NCBI RefSeq assembly: GCF_009496535.1
Contig: NZ_WIDL01000014.1
Span: 50,526 to 114,525 of the forward strand
DNA: 64,000 bases
Direction: 5' to 3'
From: Stenotrophomonas sp. MYb238
GTDB taxonomy: Bacteria > Pseudomonadota > Gammaproteobacteria > Xanthomonadales > Xanthomonadaceae
In this document: piece by piece, positions 53,475 to 63,310 of the stretch
Position numbering within the stretch: the stretch's first letter is position 1
How the letters are laid out: every line of letters begins with the position of its first letter
Notes under the pieces: model-generated
The model's database searches: none
Seen by the model: the letters and a program-made list of their open reading frames with translations, nothing else
What the model was told of the DNA's origin: nothing
Program-made: the position numbers and the translations under genes

Positions 53475-54328
53475 TTGCGGAACTCGCGGATCTGCGGCTC
53501 GGCGCCCCACATGCAGAAGCCCGGCGGCGCGAACTCGAACTGGCGTTCGCGGTACAGCAGTTCGTCGGCGATGCTGCTCACGCCCGAGGAATATTCGTAC
53601 ACCATGCCGTCGGGCCCTTCGAAATACAGGAAGCGCGCGCCCGAGGTCGGGTGGCGGCCGGGCCCGAACACCACCGGGACACCATGCCCGCGCAGATGGT
53701 GCAGCGAACGCTGCACGTCGTCGGCGCTGGCCACCTGGTGGTTGATGTGCTGGATGCCGGCGCGGGTGGTGGGAAACAGCGCGATCTTGTGGTGGACCTC
53801 GTCGATTCGCAGCAGCGGCGCGTCGCCGATGCGGTCGCTGACCTTCGCGTTGCACACCGAGGTCCAGAACGCCTCGTCGCGCACGGCGTCGGTGGTGCAC
53901 AGGCCCACGTGGCTGAAGCCGGTGATGCCGGCATCGCGCGTGCCGTGGTAGCGGCGCGAGGACATCTGCGGCCGCCACACCAGTTCGATGCGGTTGCCGG
54001 TGGGGTCGCGGAAGCCGATGAAGTCGCGCACCTTGCGCTGCTCGGCCTCCACCGCGGTGCCGCGGTGAACCGGGTGGCCCAGCCGCTCGAGTTCGGCGCC
54101 GGCCGCGTCCAGTTCGGCGCGCGTGTCCACCTCGAAGGCCACGACCTGGTCGGCCGGATCGCCCTCGACGTAGCACAGGGTGTGCTCGCGCTGGTCGGAC
54201 TTGAAGTAGGCCGCGCCGTGTCCGCGCTCGGCCACGTCCAGGCCGAGGATGGTGGTGGCGTAGCGCGTGGCGCCTTCCAGGTCGCGCGTCCCGAGCCGCA
54301 CGTAGCTCACGTCGCGCAGGTGGATCAT
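53471..54328 (-). CDS. Type I extradiol dioxygenase (VOC superfamily)
   Basis: A 285-residue two-domain vicinal-oxygen-chelate dioxygenase. The iron ligands of the catalytic second domain are intact: His140 (GITGFSHVGL), His194 (GIQHINHQV) and Glu245 (MVYEYSSG); the N-terminal domain has the usual FRDPTGNRIELVW. The expected reaction is proximal extradiol cleavage of a catechol to a 2-hydroxymuconic semialdehyde-type product. Clustering with a decarboxylase-like and an HMS pathway suggests a carboxylated catechol such as 2,3-dihydroxybenzoate cleaved in the 3,4 position; this is inference. Overlaps the genes on both sides by four bases. Confidence 0.86.
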   Translation of the reverse strand: MIHLRDVSYVRLGTRDLEGATRYATTILGLDVAERGHGAAYFKSDQREHTLCYVEGDPADQVVAFEVDTRAELDAAGAELERLGHPVHRGTAVEAEQRKVRDFIGFRDPTGNRIELVWRPQMSSRRYHGTRDAGITGFSHVGLCTTDAVRDEAFWTSVCNAKVSDRIGDAPLLRIDEVHHKIALFPTTRAGIQHINHQVASADDVQRSLHHLRGHGVPVVFGPGRHPTSGARFLYFEGPDGMVYEYSSGVSSIADELLYRERQFEFAPPGFCMWGAEPQIREFRK

Positions 54329-55224
54329 GCGCTGGGCACTCCACGCAGCGCCGGCCGCGACGGCGCCGCATCGGCGGCGAGTCCGGCGATATGGCAGTCG
54401 CTGCCCCAGGCGCACAGCGAATCGGCGCGCATGGCGAACTGGCGCGGGCGCCGCGGCGGGCCCGCGCCGATGCGCTCGCCTTCGGCGACGAAGCTGTAGT
54501 ACACCGCGTCGGGCCCGGCGAAGGTCACGAATGCCTGCCCCGACACGGGCCGGCGGCCCGGGCCGTGCGCGACGGCCTGCGGCAGCCCGCGCAGGCGGTG
54601 GTACTGCTGCATCACCTGGTCCAGCCCCTGCACCTCGAACTCCACCGCCAGCACGCCGGCGGCCGCGGCCGGGAACAACGCCAGCCGGTGGTGCGTAGCG
54701 TCCATGCCCAGGTAGGCCGCATCGCCGATCCAGTCGCGCACCTGCAGGCCGAACACGTCCACCAGCAATGCCTCGTCGGCGGCCACGTCGGTGCTGCGCA
54801 GGGCCAGCGCCGCCAGCCCGGTCACGCCGCTGTCGCGCGCGGGGAAGAAACGCCAGCCCTGGTTCTGCGGCCGCACCACCAGCTCCAGGCACAGGCCGCC
54901 GGGCGTGGTGAAGGCGACCAGCGCGCGCACGTTGCGGCGCGCCGCCAGCGCGGCGTCGCGCAGCGCCGGGATGCCGCGCGCCTGCAGCGCCTGCAGCGCC
55001 GCCTGCAGCGCCGCTTCGTCGCGCAGTTCCAGGCCCACTGCGTGGCGCCGCGGCGCCGCGCTGGAATAGACAAGGCTGTACTGGCGCTCGTCGGACCGGA
55101 ACGCCTGCTCGCCGTTGCCGGGCGGCAGGGCCTGCAGCCCCAGTTCGGCGCCGGCGAAATGCGCGGCCGCCTCCAGGTCGCGGGTTCCAAGGACGGCATA
55201 ACGCAGTTGCTCGATGACGGACAT
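54325..55224 (-). CDS. Extradiol-dioxygenase paralogue lacking all three metal ligands
   Basis: A 299-residue two-domain VOC protein of the same architecture as the enzyme encoded downstream. Aligned by eye, the iron ligands are replaced: His140 equivalent is Ala139 (GVTGLAALAL), His194 equivalent is Ala193 (GVLAVEFEV), and Glu245 equivalent is Ser244 (VYYSFVAEG). The fold-defining segments (TRDLEAAAHF, CLELVVRPQ, HHRLALFP) remain, so it is a maintained pseudoenzyme rather than a decayed gene. It could be a structural or regulatory subunit of the active dioxygenase or could bind ligand. ATGA overlap with the dioxygenase gene supports co-translation. Confidence 0.85.
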   Translation of the reverse strand: MSVIEQLRYAVLGTRDLEAAAHFAGAELGLQALPPGNGEQAFRSDERQYSLVYSSAAPRRHAVGLELRDEAALQAALQALQARGIPALRDAALAARRNVRALVAFTTPGGLCLELVVRPQNQGWRFFPARDSGVTGLAALALRSTDVAADEALLVDVFGLQVRDWIGDAAYLGMDATHHRLALFPAAAAGVLAVEFEVQGLDQVMQQYHRLRGLPQAVAHGPGRRPVSGQAFVTFAGPDAVYYSFVAEGERIGAGPPRRPRQFAMRADSLCAWGSDCHIAGLAADAAPSRPALRGVPSA

Positions 55225-55283
55225 GACGCGGTACCTCGGTTGTCGCGGTGGGCCGTGGGGACGGAACGTGCGGCGGCGCGGGC

Positions 55284-56438
55284 TCAGCCCAGGCGGCGGC
55301 GCACGATCCGCTCGAACACCGCCGCCGCCACCGGCAGCAGCTGGTCGTCGAAACGGAAGGTCGGGTGGTGGCACATGGCGCTGTCCATGCCCAGGAACAG
55401 GTAGGCGCCGGGCCACTGCTCCAGCATGTAGGAAAAATCGTCGGAGAACGGATAGGCGCGCATGTCGGTCCTGACGTTGTCCGCGCCCAGCACGTCGCCC
55501 AGCGCCTGCGCCGCCAGCGCCGCCTGTTCCGGCGCGTTGACGCAGGGCGGGCAGGAATGCGGGATGCGCAGGTCGATGCTGCAGCCGGAGATCTGCGCGT
55601 ACCCCTCGCACAGCGCGCGCAGGCGCTTGAGCAGTTCCTCGTGCACCTCGCGCGACAGCGAGCGGATGGTGCCGCTGAGCGAGGCGGTGGACGGGATGAT
55701 GTTGTGGGTGGTGCCGGCCTGCAGGCTGCCGACGTTGATCAGCGCCGCTTCCATCGGGTCGATGTGGCGGCCGACGATGGCGCCGATCTCCACCGCCAGG
55801 CGCGCGGCGACCTGCAGCGGGTCGTTGGCGCGATGCGGCGCGGCGGCATGGCCGCCAACGCCCTCGATCGCGATCTCGAACACCGCCAGCGACTGCAGCG
55901 TGGCGCCGGTGCGCACGCTGGCCTGGCCGCCGGGCAGCGCCGGCATGTTGTGGAAGGCATAGACCTCGTCGCACGGCCAGCGCTCGAACAGGCCGTCCTC
56001 GATCATCCTGATGGCGCCGCGCCCGCCTTCCTCGGCCGGCTGGAACACCAGCACCACGCGGCCGCTGGCCGGCGGGTTCTTCACCAGGTGCTCGGCGGTG
56101 CCCAGCAGCGCGGCGGTGTGGCCGTCGTGGCCGCAGGTATGGGCCACGCCCGGGCGCTGCGAGCGGTACGGCAGCTCGTTGTGCTCGTCCATCGGCAGCG
56201 CGTCCATGTCCGCGCGCAGGCCGATGGACATCCCCGGCGTGCCGGAATCGATCACCGCCACCACGCCGGTGCCGCCCAGGCCGGTATGCACCTTCAGCCC
56301 CAGCCCGCGCAGCACCTCGGCCACCAGCGCCGAGGTCCGCTCCTCCTCGAAGCCCAGTTCGGGCCAGGCGTGGATGCGCTGGCGCCAGTCGGCCATGCGC
56401 GGCGCCAGGGCAAGGACGGAATCGGGAACGGCGGCCAT
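55284..56438 (-). CDS. M20D-family amidohydrolase (hippurate hydrolase-like)
   Basis: A 384-residue zinc amidohydrolase. Metal-site motifs of the M20D family are visible: CGHDGHT (Cys102, His104), AEEGGRGA (Glu137) and a C-terminal CHHPTFRFDD; the typical GGHAAAPHRANDP dimerisation-loop segment is present. The family removes acyl groups from N-acyl amino acids and related amides. Being the first gene of the operon that continues into aromatic ring cleavage, it may release the aromatic acid or amine from an amide conjugate. The start is ATG at 56438 with GGAG about 13 bases upstream. Control motifs for the operon lie upstream. Confidence 0.88.
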   Translation of the reverse strand: MAAVPDSVLALAPRMADWRQRIHAWPELGFEEERTSALVAEVLRGLGLKVHTGLGGTGVVAVIDSGTPGMSIGLRADMDALPMDEHNELPYRSQRPGVAHTCGHDGHTAALLGTAEHLVKNPPASGRVVLVFQPAEEGGRGAIRMIEDGLFERWPCDEVYAFHNMPALPGGQASVRTGATLQSLAVFEIAIEGVGGHAAAPHRANDPLQVAARLAVEIGAIVGRHIDPMEAALINVGSLQAGTTHNIIPSTASLSGTIRSLSREVHEELLKRLRALCEGYAQISGCSIDLRIPHSCPPCVNAPEQAALAAQALGDVLGADNVRTDMRAYPFSDDFSYMLEQWPGAYLFLGMDSAMCHHPTFRFDDQLLPVAAAVFERIVRRRLG

Positions 56439-56675
56439 CAGGGTGCATCTCCGGAACGTGGGCGTGGGACCGATCAGAGCAGAGTCCCACCGCCCTGTCA
56501 AATTTAATTTCGATATTTTGCAGACATTGCGAAATTTGTCTGGCATGATCGCCGCTCGAGCATCAGCCCAACAAACATTGGCGTTTGGCTGACAAACGAG
56601 AGACATCCGGCCCCCGAAGCACCACGAGGAAACGGAATAAATTTCGTAATTTATGGATTCGACCACGGAAACCGC
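56439..56675. promoter_or_regulatory. Divergent control region of the two ring-cleavage operons
   Basis: A 237-base AT-rich gap between the M20D and ALDH genes. AAATTTAATTTCGATATTTT lies at 56500-56519, and a dyad CAAATTT (56499) / AAATTTG (56532) surrounds it on the amidohydrolase side; ATAAATTTCGTAATTTAT at 56637-56654, 21 bases before the ALDH start, is an imperfect palindrome. Both resemble the sites at 48210 and 48369; the reverse complement of the last, AAATTACGAAATTT, differs from AAATTACGATATTT at 48211 by one base. Confidence 0.65.
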
Positions 56676-58163
56676 ATGAATACCATTGCAGCGCAGGCGC
56701 CCGCCTCCACCGTCATCACGCACTACATCGCAGGCCGCCCGGTCACCTCCAGCCGGCCTCCGTTCGCCAACGTCGACCCGGCCACCGGCCAGGTCGTGGG
56801 GCATGTCCACGAGGCGGATGCCGGCATCGTCGACCAGGCGGTGCAGGCGGCGCGCGCGGCGTTGCGCGGGCCGTGGGGTCGCTTGAACGACGGCGAGCGC
56901 GCGGCCATCCTGCGCCGCCTCGCCGACGGCATCCGTGCGCGCATGGACGAATTCATCGCCGCCGAGGTGCGCGACACCGGCAAGCCCTGGAGCCTGGCCA
57001 GCCACCTGGACATCCCGCGCGGGGCGGCCAACTTCGACGTGTTCGCCGACCAGCTGGCGCACGGCGCCACCGAGGCGTTCCGCTCGCCCACGCCCGACGG
57101 CGGCACCGCGCTCAACTACGGCCTGCGCACCCCGCGCGGGGTGATCGCGGTGATCTGCCCGTGGAACCTGCCGCTGCTGCTGATGACCTGGAAGGTGGCC
57201 CCGGCGCTGGCCTTCGGCAACACCGTGGTGGTCAAGCCCTCGGAGGAAACCCCGAGCACCACCACCCTGCTGGCCGAGGTGATGAACGACGCCGGCGTGC
57301 CGCCGGGCGTGTTCAACGTGGTGCACGGCTTCGGCCCGGACAGCGCCGGCCAGTACCTGACCGAGCACCCGGACGTGAACGGCATCACCTTCACCGGCGA
57401 GACCCGCACCGGCACGGCGATCATGAAGGCCGCCGCGGTGGGCGTGCGCCCGGTCTCCTTCGAGCTGGGCGGCAAGAACGCGGCGCTGGTGTTCGCCGAC
57501 TGCGACCTGGACGCGGCGGTGGCCGGCATCACCCGCTCGGCCTTCCTCAACAGCGGCCAGGTCTGCCTGGGCACCGAGCGCCTGTATGTCGAGCGGCCGA
57601 TCTTCGAGGCCTTCGTCGCGCGCCTGAAACAGGCGGCCGAGGCGCTGCGCCCGGGCGATCCGAACGCCGGGGACACCACGTTCGGGCCGCTGATCAGCAA
57701 GGCGCACCGCGACAAGGTGCTGTCCTACTACGCCCGCGCGCGCAACGAGGGCGCCACCATCGTCACCGGCGGCGGCGTGCCGGCGCTGCCGGCGCCGCTG
57801 GCCGGCGGCTGGTGGGTGGAGCCGACCATCTGGACCGGCCTGCCGGCCGACTCGGCGGTGCTGACCGAGGAGATCTTCGGGCCGTGCTGCCACGTCACCC
57901 CGTTCGACCGCGAGGACGAGGCGGTGGCGGCGGCCAACGACAGCCCCTACGGGCTGGCCACCTCGATCTGGACCGGCGACCTGTCGCGCGCGCATCGCGT
58001 GGCGGCGGCCGTGCAGGTCGGCGTGGCCTGGGTCAACTGCTGGTTCCTGCGCGACCTGCGCACCGCCTTCGGCGGCGCCAAGCAGTCGGGCATCGGCCGC
58101 GAGGGCGGCGTCCACGGGCTGGAGTTCTATACGGAGCTGCGCAATGTCTGCATCAAGCTTTGA
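56676..58163 (+). CDS. 2-Hydroxymuconic semialdehyde dehydrogenase (ALDH family)
   Basis: A 495-residue NAD(P)-dependent aldehyde dehydrogenase. Catalytic Cys297 ([11 protein letters not shown]) and the general-base Glu263 ([11 protein letters not shown]) are in the usual positions, as is the cofactor-binding [20 protein letters not shown] and the neighbours mark it as the XylG/DmpC type that oxidises 2-hydroxymuconic semialdehyde to 2-hydroxymuconate (4-oxalocrotonate enol). First gene of the plus operon; its stop overlaps the next gene by 20 bases. Confidence 0.88.
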   Translation: MNTIAAQAPASTVITHYIAGRPVTSSRPPFANVDPATGQVVGHVHEADAGIVDQAVQAARAALRGPWGRLNDGERAAILRRLADGIRARMDEFIAAEVRDTGKPWSLASHLDIPRGAANFDVFADQLAHGATEAFRSPTPDGGTALNYGLRTPRGVIAVICPWNLPLLLMTWKVAPALAFGNTVVVKPSEETPSTTTLLAEVMNDAGVPPGVFNVVHGFGPDSAGQYLTEHPDVNGITFTGETRTGTAIMKAAAVGVRPVSFELGGKNAALVFADCDLDAAVAGITRSAFLNSGQVCLGTERLYVERPIFEAFVARLKQAAEALRPGDPNAGDTTFGPLISKAHRDKVLSYYARARNEGATIVTGGGVPALPAPLAGGWWVEPTIWTGLPADSAVLTEEIFGPCCHVTPFDREDEAVAAANDSPYGLATSIWTGDLSRAHRVAAAVQVGVAWVNCWFLRDLRTAFGGAKQSGIGREGGVHGLEFYTELRNVCIKL

Positions 58164-58959
58164 AGCACTGGCCGGCACCGCGCCGGTGCGCGAGGCCGCA
58201 CGCCTGCTGGGCGAGGCCGCACGCAGTGGAACGGCCTGCGACCCGGTCGCGCCGCTGCTCCAATCCGGCGGCATCGACGCCGCCTACGCGGCCCAGCACC
58301 TGCTCACCGAGCAGGCGCTGGCCGGCGGCCGGCGCCTGTCCGGGCGCAAGATCGGCCTGACCTCGGTGGCGGTGCAGCGGCAGCTGGGCGTGGACCAGCC
58401 CGACTACGGCATGCTGTTCGACGACATGGCCTATGGCGACGGCGAGGAGATCCCGCTCGGCCGCCTGATCCAGCCCAAGGTCGAGGCCGAGATCGCCTTC
58501 GTGTTCGAGCGCGACCTGGACGCCGAACGGCCGACGCTGGGGCACGTGCTCAATGCCATCGGCTACGCGCTGCCGGCCATCGAGGTGGTCGACAGCCGCG
58601 TGCGCGACTGGAAGATCAGCATCCTGGACACCATCGCCGACAACGCCTCCTCCGGCGTGTACGTGCTCGGCGGCGCGCCGAAGAAAATCGACGCGCTGGA
58701 CCTGCGCCTGTGCGGCATGAGCCTGGAACAGCGCGGCGAGCCGGTATCGCTGGGCTGCGGCGCGGCCTGCCTGGGCAACCCGCTCAACGCGGTGGTGTGG
58801 CTGGCGCGCACCGCCGCGCGCATCGGCCGGCCGCTGCGCGCCGGCGACACCGTGCTGTCCGGAGCGCTGGGGCCGATGGCCGTGGCGCGCCCGGGCGACG
58901 TCTTCGAAGCCCGCATCTCCGGCCTGGGCCGGGTCGCGGCCGCCTTCCGCGGAGAATGA
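58144..58959 (+). CDS. 2-Hydroxypenta-2,4-dienoate (2-keto-4-pentenoate) hydratase
   Basis: A 271-residue member of the fumarylacetoacetate-hydrolase-like hydratase/decarboxylase family. [29 protein letters not shown] is the hydratase (DmpE/XylJ/MhpD) form of the motif, distinct from the decarboxylase form in the gene at 60942; the metal-binding Glu residues lie in [11 protein letters not shown]. It adds water to 2-hydroxypenta-2,4-dienoate giving 4-hydroxy-2-oxovalerate. The ATG lies 20 bases inside the ALDH gene, a sign of coupling. Confidence 0.85.
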   Translation: MSASSFEALAGTAPVREAARLLGEAARSGTACDPVAPLLQSGGIDAAYAAQHLLTEQALAGGRRLSGRKIGLTSVAVQRQLGVDQPDYGMLFDDMAYGDGEEIPLGRLIQPKVEAEIAFVFERDLDAERPTLGHVLNAIGYALPAIEVVDSRVRDWKISILDTIADNASSGVYVLGGAPKKIDALDLRLCGMSLEQRGEPVSLGCGAACLGNPLNAVVWLARTAARIGRPLRAGDTVLSGALGPMAVARPGDVFEARISGLGRVAAAFRGE

Positions 58960-58963
58960 ACCC

Positions 58964-59917
58964 ATGAGCAAGCGCACTGTCGCGGTGATCGGTTCCGGCA
59001 ACATCGGCACCGACCTGATGATCAAGATCCTGCGCCACGGCCGCCACCTGCAGATGGCGGCGATGGTCGGCGTGGACCCGCAGTCCGACGGCCTGGCGCG
59101 CGCGCGCCGGCTCGGCGTGGCCACCACCCACGACGGCATCGAAGGCCTGCGCGCGATGCCGGAATACGCCGGCATCGACATCGTGTTCGACGCCACCTCG
59201 GCCGGCGCCCACGTCGGCCACGACCGCCTGCTGCGGGCCGACGGCAAGCGCGTGATCGACCTGACCCCGGCCGCGGTCGGCCCCTACGTGGTGCCGGCGG
59301 TGAATCTGGACCAGCACCTGGCCGCGGGCAACGTCAACATGGTCACCTGCGGCGGCCAGGCCACCATCCCGGTGGTGGCCGCGGTCGCGCGCGTGGCGCC
59401 GGTGCGCTACGCCGAGATCGTCGCCTCCATCGCCAGCAAGTCCGCCGGCCCCGGCACCCGCGCCAACATCGACGAGTTCACCGAGACCACCTCGCGCGCG
59501 CTGGAGACCGTCGGCGGCGCGCAGCGCGGCAAGGCGATCATCGTGCTCAACCCGGCCGAGCCGCCGCTGATCATGCGCGACACGGTCTACTGCCTGACCG
59601 AAGGCGGCGACCCGGCCGCCATCGCCGCCTCGATCGAGGCGATGGTCGCCGACGTGGCCGGCTACGTGCCCGGCTACCGGCTCAAGCAGCAGGTGCAGTT
59701 CGAGGCGCTGGACGCGGCCGCGTGCGCGGCCATCCTCGGCCGCGCCGACGCCGCGCCGGGGCTGAAGGTGACGGTGTTCCTCGAGGTCGAGGGCGCCGGC
59801 CATTACCTGCCGGCCTACGCCGGCAACCTGGACATCATGACCTCCGCGGCGCTGGCCGCGGCCGAGCGCATGGTCGAGGTTTCCCTGGACACCGCCACCG
59901 AGGAGGGCGCGCGATGA
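58964..59917 (+). CDS. Acylating acetaldehyde dehydrogenase
   Basis: A 317-residue protein matching MhpF/DmpF/XylQ: N-terminal Rossmann motif [17 protein letters not shown], catalytic Cys in [12 protein letters not shown] (near residue 130), and the [18 protein letters not shown] segment. It converts acetaldehyde to acetyl-CoA with NAD and works in a channelled complex with the aldolase encoded by the next gene, which overlaps it by four bases (ATGA). Residues 270-317 hold the conserved [23 protein letters not shown]. Confidence 0.93.
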   Translation: MSKRTVAVIGSGNIGTDLMIKILRHGRHLQMAAMVGVDPQSDGLARARRLGVATTHDGIEGLRAMPEYAGIDIVFDATSAGAHVGHDRLLRADGKRVIDLTPAAVGPYVVPAVNLDQHLAAGNVNMVTCGGQATIPVVAAVARVAPVRYAEIVASIASKSAGPGTRANIDEFTETTSRALETVGGAQRGKAIIVLNPAEPPLIMRDTVYCLTEGGDPAAIAASIEAMVADVAGYVPGYRLKQQVQFEALDAAACAAILGRADAAPGLKVTVFLEVEGAGHYLPAYAGNLDIMTSAALAAAERMVEVSLDTATEEGAR

Positions 59918-60945
59918 ACCGGCTCTACATCCAGGACGTGACCCTGCGCGATGGCATGCACGCCATCCGCCACCAGTACGGGCTGGACCACACCCGCGCC
60001 ATCGCCGCCGCGCTGGACCGCGCCGGCGTGGCCGCCATCGAGGTGGCGCACGGCGACGGCCTGGCCGGCTCCAGCTTCAACTACGGCTTCGGCCGCCATT
60101 CGGACCTGGAGTGGATCGCCGCGGTGCGCGAGAGCGTGCAGCAGGCGAAGCTGACCACACTGCTGCTGCCCGGCATCGGCACCGTGCACGACCTGCGCGA
60201 GGCGGTGGCCGCCGGCGTGCGCTCGGTGCGCGTGGCCACCCACTGCACCGAGGCCGACGTCGCCCGCCAGCACATCGAGGAAGCGCGCCGGCTGGAGATC
60301 GACGTGGCCGGTTTCCTGATGATGAGCCACATGACCTCGCCGGCCGAGCTGGCCGCGCAGGCGCTGAAGATGGAGAGCTACGGCGCGTACTGCGTGTACG
60401 TGACCGACTCCGGCGGCGCGCTGACCATGGACGCCACGCGCGACCGCGTGCGCGCGCTGCGCGACGCGCTGCGCCCGGAGACCCAGATCGGCATCCACGC
60501 CCACCACAACCTGTCGCTGGGCGTGGCCAATTCCATCGTCGCGGTGGAGAACGGCGTGACCCGGGTGGATGCCTCGCTGGCCGGCATGGGCGCCGGCGCC
60601 GGCAATGCGCCGCTGGAGGTGTTCATCGCCGCGGCCGACCGCATGGGCTGGGAACACGGCTGCGACCTGTACGCGCTGATGGATGCGGCCGACGACCTGG
60701 TGCGGCCGCTGCAGGACCGCCCGGTGCGGGTGGACCGCGAGACCCTGAGCCTGGGCTACGCCGGCGTCTATTCCAGCTTCCTGCGCCATGCCGAGAAGGC
60801 CGCCGCCGACCATGGCCTGGACGTGCGTTCGATCCTGGTCGAGCTGGGACGCCGGCGCATGGTCGGCGGGCAGGAAGACATGATCGTCGACGTCGCGCTG
60901 GACCTGCTGGCGCGCACCCGCAACCCCGAAGGACAGAACGCATGA
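59914..60945 (+). CDS. 4-Hydroxy-2-oxovalerate aldolase
   Basis: A 343-residue class II pyruvate aldolase of the DmpG/XylK/MhpE type. Catalytic and metal-ligand motifs are present: VTLRDGMHA (Arg, Asp), and [16 protein letters not shown] containing the His pair that binds the divalent metal. It cleaves 4-hydroxy-2-oxovalerate to pyruvate and acetaldehyde. The ATGA overlap with the dehydrogenase gene reflects the known stable heteromeric complex of the two enzymes. Confidence 0.93.
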   Translation: MNRLYIQDVTLRDGMHAIRHQYGLDHTRAIAAALDRAGVAAIEVAHGDGLAGSSFNYGFGRHSDLEWIAAVRESVQQAKLTTLLLPGIGTVHDLREAVAAGVRSVRVATHCTEADVARQHIEEARRLEIDVAGFLMMSHMTSPAELAAQALKMESYGAYCVYVTDSGGALTMDATRDRVRALRDALRPETQIGIHAHHNLSLGVANSIVAVENGVTRVDASLAGMGAGAGNAPLEVFIAAADRMGWEHGCDLYALMDAADDLVRPLQDRPVRVDRETLSLGYAGVYSSFLRHAEKAAADHGLDVRSILVELGRRRMVGGQEDMIVDVALDLLARTRNPEGQNA

Positions 60946-61709
60946 CCGCCATCGACATCGAGGCGCTGGCCGCGCGCCTGGACGACGCCGCCCGCCACGC
61001 CACCGCCACTCCGCAGCTGGAGCAGGCCATCAGCCTGGAACAGGCCTATGCGATCCAGCGCCTGAGCATCGAGCGCCGGCTGCGCCGCGGCGAGCGCCGC
61101 ATCGGCATCAAGATGGGTTTCACCAGCCGCGCCAAGATGGTGCAGATGGGCGTGTCGGACATGATCTGGGGCCGGCTGACGTCGTCGATGCTGGTCGACG
61201 ACGGCGGCGCCATCGGCATCGGCGACTACGTGCATCCGCGGGTGGAACCGGAAGTGGCCTTCCTGGTCGGGCGCCCGCTGGCCGGTGCCGTTACCGCGCC
61301 GCAGGCGCTGGCGGCGATCGACGCGGTGGCGCCGGCGCTGGAGATCATCGATTCGCGCTACGAGGACTTCCGTTTCTCGCTGACCGACGTGGTCGCCGAC
61401 AACAGTTCCTCGTCCGGCTTCGTGGTCGGCCCCTGGCGCAGCCCGGCCACCGATCTGGACAACCTCGGCCTGGTGCTGGACTTCGACGGCCGCCCGCAGG
61501 CGTTCGGTTCCACCGCCGCGATCCTCGGCCATCCGCTGCGTTCGCTGGTGGCCGCCGCGCGCGTGGTCGCCGAGGCCGGCGAAAGCCTGCAGCCGGGCGA
61601 CATCGTGCTGGCCGGCGGCGCCACCGCCGCCTGCGCGCTGCGGCCCGGCATCCATGTGTCGCTGGAGGTCGCATCGCTCGGCCGCTGCGGCTTCCACGTC
61701 GAGGGCTGA
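60942..61709 (+). CDS. 4-Oxalocrotonate decarboxylase
   Basis: A 255-residue protein related to the hydratase at 58144 but with the diagnostic decarboxylase motif [23 protein letters not shown], as in DmpH/XylI. Metal-ligand Glu residues are in [12 protein letters not shown]. It decarboxylates 2-oxohex-3-enedioate to 2-hydroxypenta-2,4-dienoate; in other organisms it forms a complex with the hydratase. Overlaps the aldolase stop (ATGA); the tautomerase gene follows after 3 bases. Confidence 0.9.
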   Translation: MTAIDIEALAARLDDAARHATATPQLEQAISLEQAYAIQRLSIERRLRRGERRIGIKMGFTSRAKMVQMGVSDMIWGRLTSSMLVDDGGAIGIGDYVHPRVEPEVAFLVGRPLAGAVTAPQALAAIDAVAPALEIIDSRYEDFRFSLTDVVADNSSSSGFVVGPWRSPATDLDNLGLVLDFDGRPQAFGSTAAILGHPLRSLVAAARVVAEAGESLQPGDIVLAGGATAACALRPGIHVSLEVASLGRCGFHVEG

Positions 61710-61712
61710 ACC

Positions 61713-61910
61713 ATGCCGATCCTGCACGCGCACATCCTGGCCGGCCGCAGCGCCGAGCAGAAACAGGCCTTCGCCCGCGCCGTCACCGAGGCCGCGACCG
61801 TGCACCTGGCGGTGCCGGCCACGGCGGTACGGGTGCTGATCCACGAGATCCCGGCGGCCGAGTGGTTCACCGCCGGCGAACCGAAGGCGCCGCCCGCGCC
61901 CGCCCGCTGA
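61713..61910 (+). CDS. 4-Oxalocrotonate tautomerase
   Basis: A 65-residue protein whose second residue, Pro (Pro1 after Met removal), is the catalytic base of the family. Arg11 (LAGRS), Arg39 (AVRVLIHE) and the aromatic WF near position 50 are all in the XylH/DmpI positions. It isomerises the dienol form of 2-hydroxymuconate for the decarboxylase. The C-terminal KAPPAPAR tail is longer and more Pro-rich than in typical members. Confidence 0.9.
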   Translation: MPILHAHILAGRSAEQKQAFARAVTEAATVHLAVPATAVRVLIHEIPAAEWFTAGEPKAPPAPAR

Positions 61911-61959
61911 CGCCGACCCGCGCCGCCCACTGCGACCTCGATCACGAGCGATTCCGACC

Positions 61960-63303
61960 ATGTCCCACGCCGCAGCCAACGCCGTCCCCTCCCCCTCGCC
62001 GGCCGCCCCGTGCCGGCTCTGGCTCCTGCTGCTGGTGGTACTGGCGGTCACGGTCCTGACCGAATGGATCGGACCCATCGCGATTCCGCTGTGGTCCTCG
62101 AAGATCGTGATCCTGCCGATGCTGATGGCGCTGCTGCTGACCACCGCGCTGGCCGCGCTGCACGCGCGCATGCCCGCGGCGCTGCGGCTGGACGTACCGC
62201 TGCAGCGGCATGCGGGCAAGCTGCTCAATGCCGCGCTGCTGCTGTTCATCGTCAAGCTCGGGCTGATGGCCGGGCATTCGATGCCGCAGCTGCAGAAGGT
62301 CGGCTGGGCGCTGGCGTTCCAGGAACTGGGCCACGCCTTCGGCACCATGGTGCTGGCCTTGCCGCTGGCGCTGATGCTGGGCATCAAGCGCGAGGCGGTC
62401 GGTGCGACCTTCTCGATCGGGCGCGAGAACAGCCTGGTCATCATCGGCCAGAAATACGGCATGCAGTCGGCCGAGGGCCGCGGCGTGCTTGCCGAATACA
62501 TCACCGGCACGGTGCTGGGCGCGGTATTCATCACCCTGCTGGTGAGCGTGATCGCCCCGCTGGGCATCTTCGACCCGCGCTCGCTGGCGATGGGCGCCGG
62601 CATGGGCTCGGGCAGCCTGATGGCGGCCGCGCTGGGCGTGATCACCGTCGGCATGGCGCCGGAGATGGTCAAGGAACTGAACGCCATCGCCGCGGCGGCG
62701 AACCTGATCGCCGGCGTGGTCGGGTTCTACTTCGCGCTGTTCGTCACCCTGCCGCTGTGCAACTGGCTGTATGCGCGGCTGGAGCCGGTGCTGGGACGCA
62801 CCGCGCTGGCGCGGCGCGCGCCGTCGGCCGACGAACTGGACCCGCAGGCGGCGATGGCCGAGGAGGACGAGCATCCCTCGCTGGCCGACAGCGTGGTGGC
62901 GCTGCTGCTGATGGTCGCCGGCATCACCCTCAGCAACTACATGGGGTACGGCGTGCCGCCGCAGCAGACCCTGCCCGGCGTGGCGGCGATGGTGGCGATC
63001 GTGCTGGTCGGCATCGCGCTCAAGCGCGTGCTGCGCCGGCTGCCGCTGATGCTGTTCCTGGCGGTGGCGGCGACGCTGGCGACGATTCCCGGCGGCTGGC
63101 CGCTGGCCGACGCGCTGGCCACGACCATCGACCGCGTGCAGTTCATGAGCATCACCACCACCGTGCTGGCGCTGGCCGGCTTCTCGGTGGCGCGCAAGCT
63201 GCCGATGTTCCGCCGCCTGGGCTGGCGCATCGTCGCGGTATCGCTGACCGCCACCGCCGGCACCTTCATCGGCGCGGCGGCGATCGCCGAATTCTTCCAC
63301 TGA
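61960..63303 (+). CDS. DUF3100-type integral membrane protein, candidate uptake transporter
   Basis: A 447-residue membrane protein with about ten to twelve hydrophobic segments (e.g. LWLLLLVVLAVTVLTEW, SVVALLLMVAGITLSNY, MSITTTVLALAGFSVARKL) and an internal charged linker (VLGRTALARRAPSADELDPQ). I place it in the DUF3100 family by overall pattern, with moderate certainty; members are often near amidohydrolase genes. Position at the end of the catabolic operon, 50 bases after the tautomerase, suggests transport of the pathway substrate across the inner membrane. No ATP-binding partner is present. Confidence 0.65.
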   Translation: MSHAAANAVPSPSPAAPCRLWLLLLVVLAVTVLTEWIGPIAIPLWSSKIVILPMLMALLLTTALAALHARMPAALRLDVPLQRHAGKLLNAALLLFIVKLGLMAGHSMPQLQKVGWALAFQELGHAFGTMVLALPLALMLGIKREAVGATFSIGRENSLVIIGQKYGMQSAEGRGVLAEYITGTVLGAVFITLLVSVIAPLGIFDPRSLAMGAGMGSGSLMAAALGVITVGMAPEMVKELNAIAAAANLIAGVVGFYFALFVTLPLCNWLYARLEPVLGRTALARRAPSADELDPQAAMAEEDEHPSLADSVVALLLMVAGITLSNYMGYGVPPQQTLPGVAAMVAIVLVGIALKRVLRRLPLMLFLAVAATLATIPGGWPLADALATTIDRVQFMSITTTVLALAGFSVARKLPMFRRLGWRIVAVSLTATAGTFIGAAAIAEFFH

Positions 63304-63310
63304 CAGGGCG

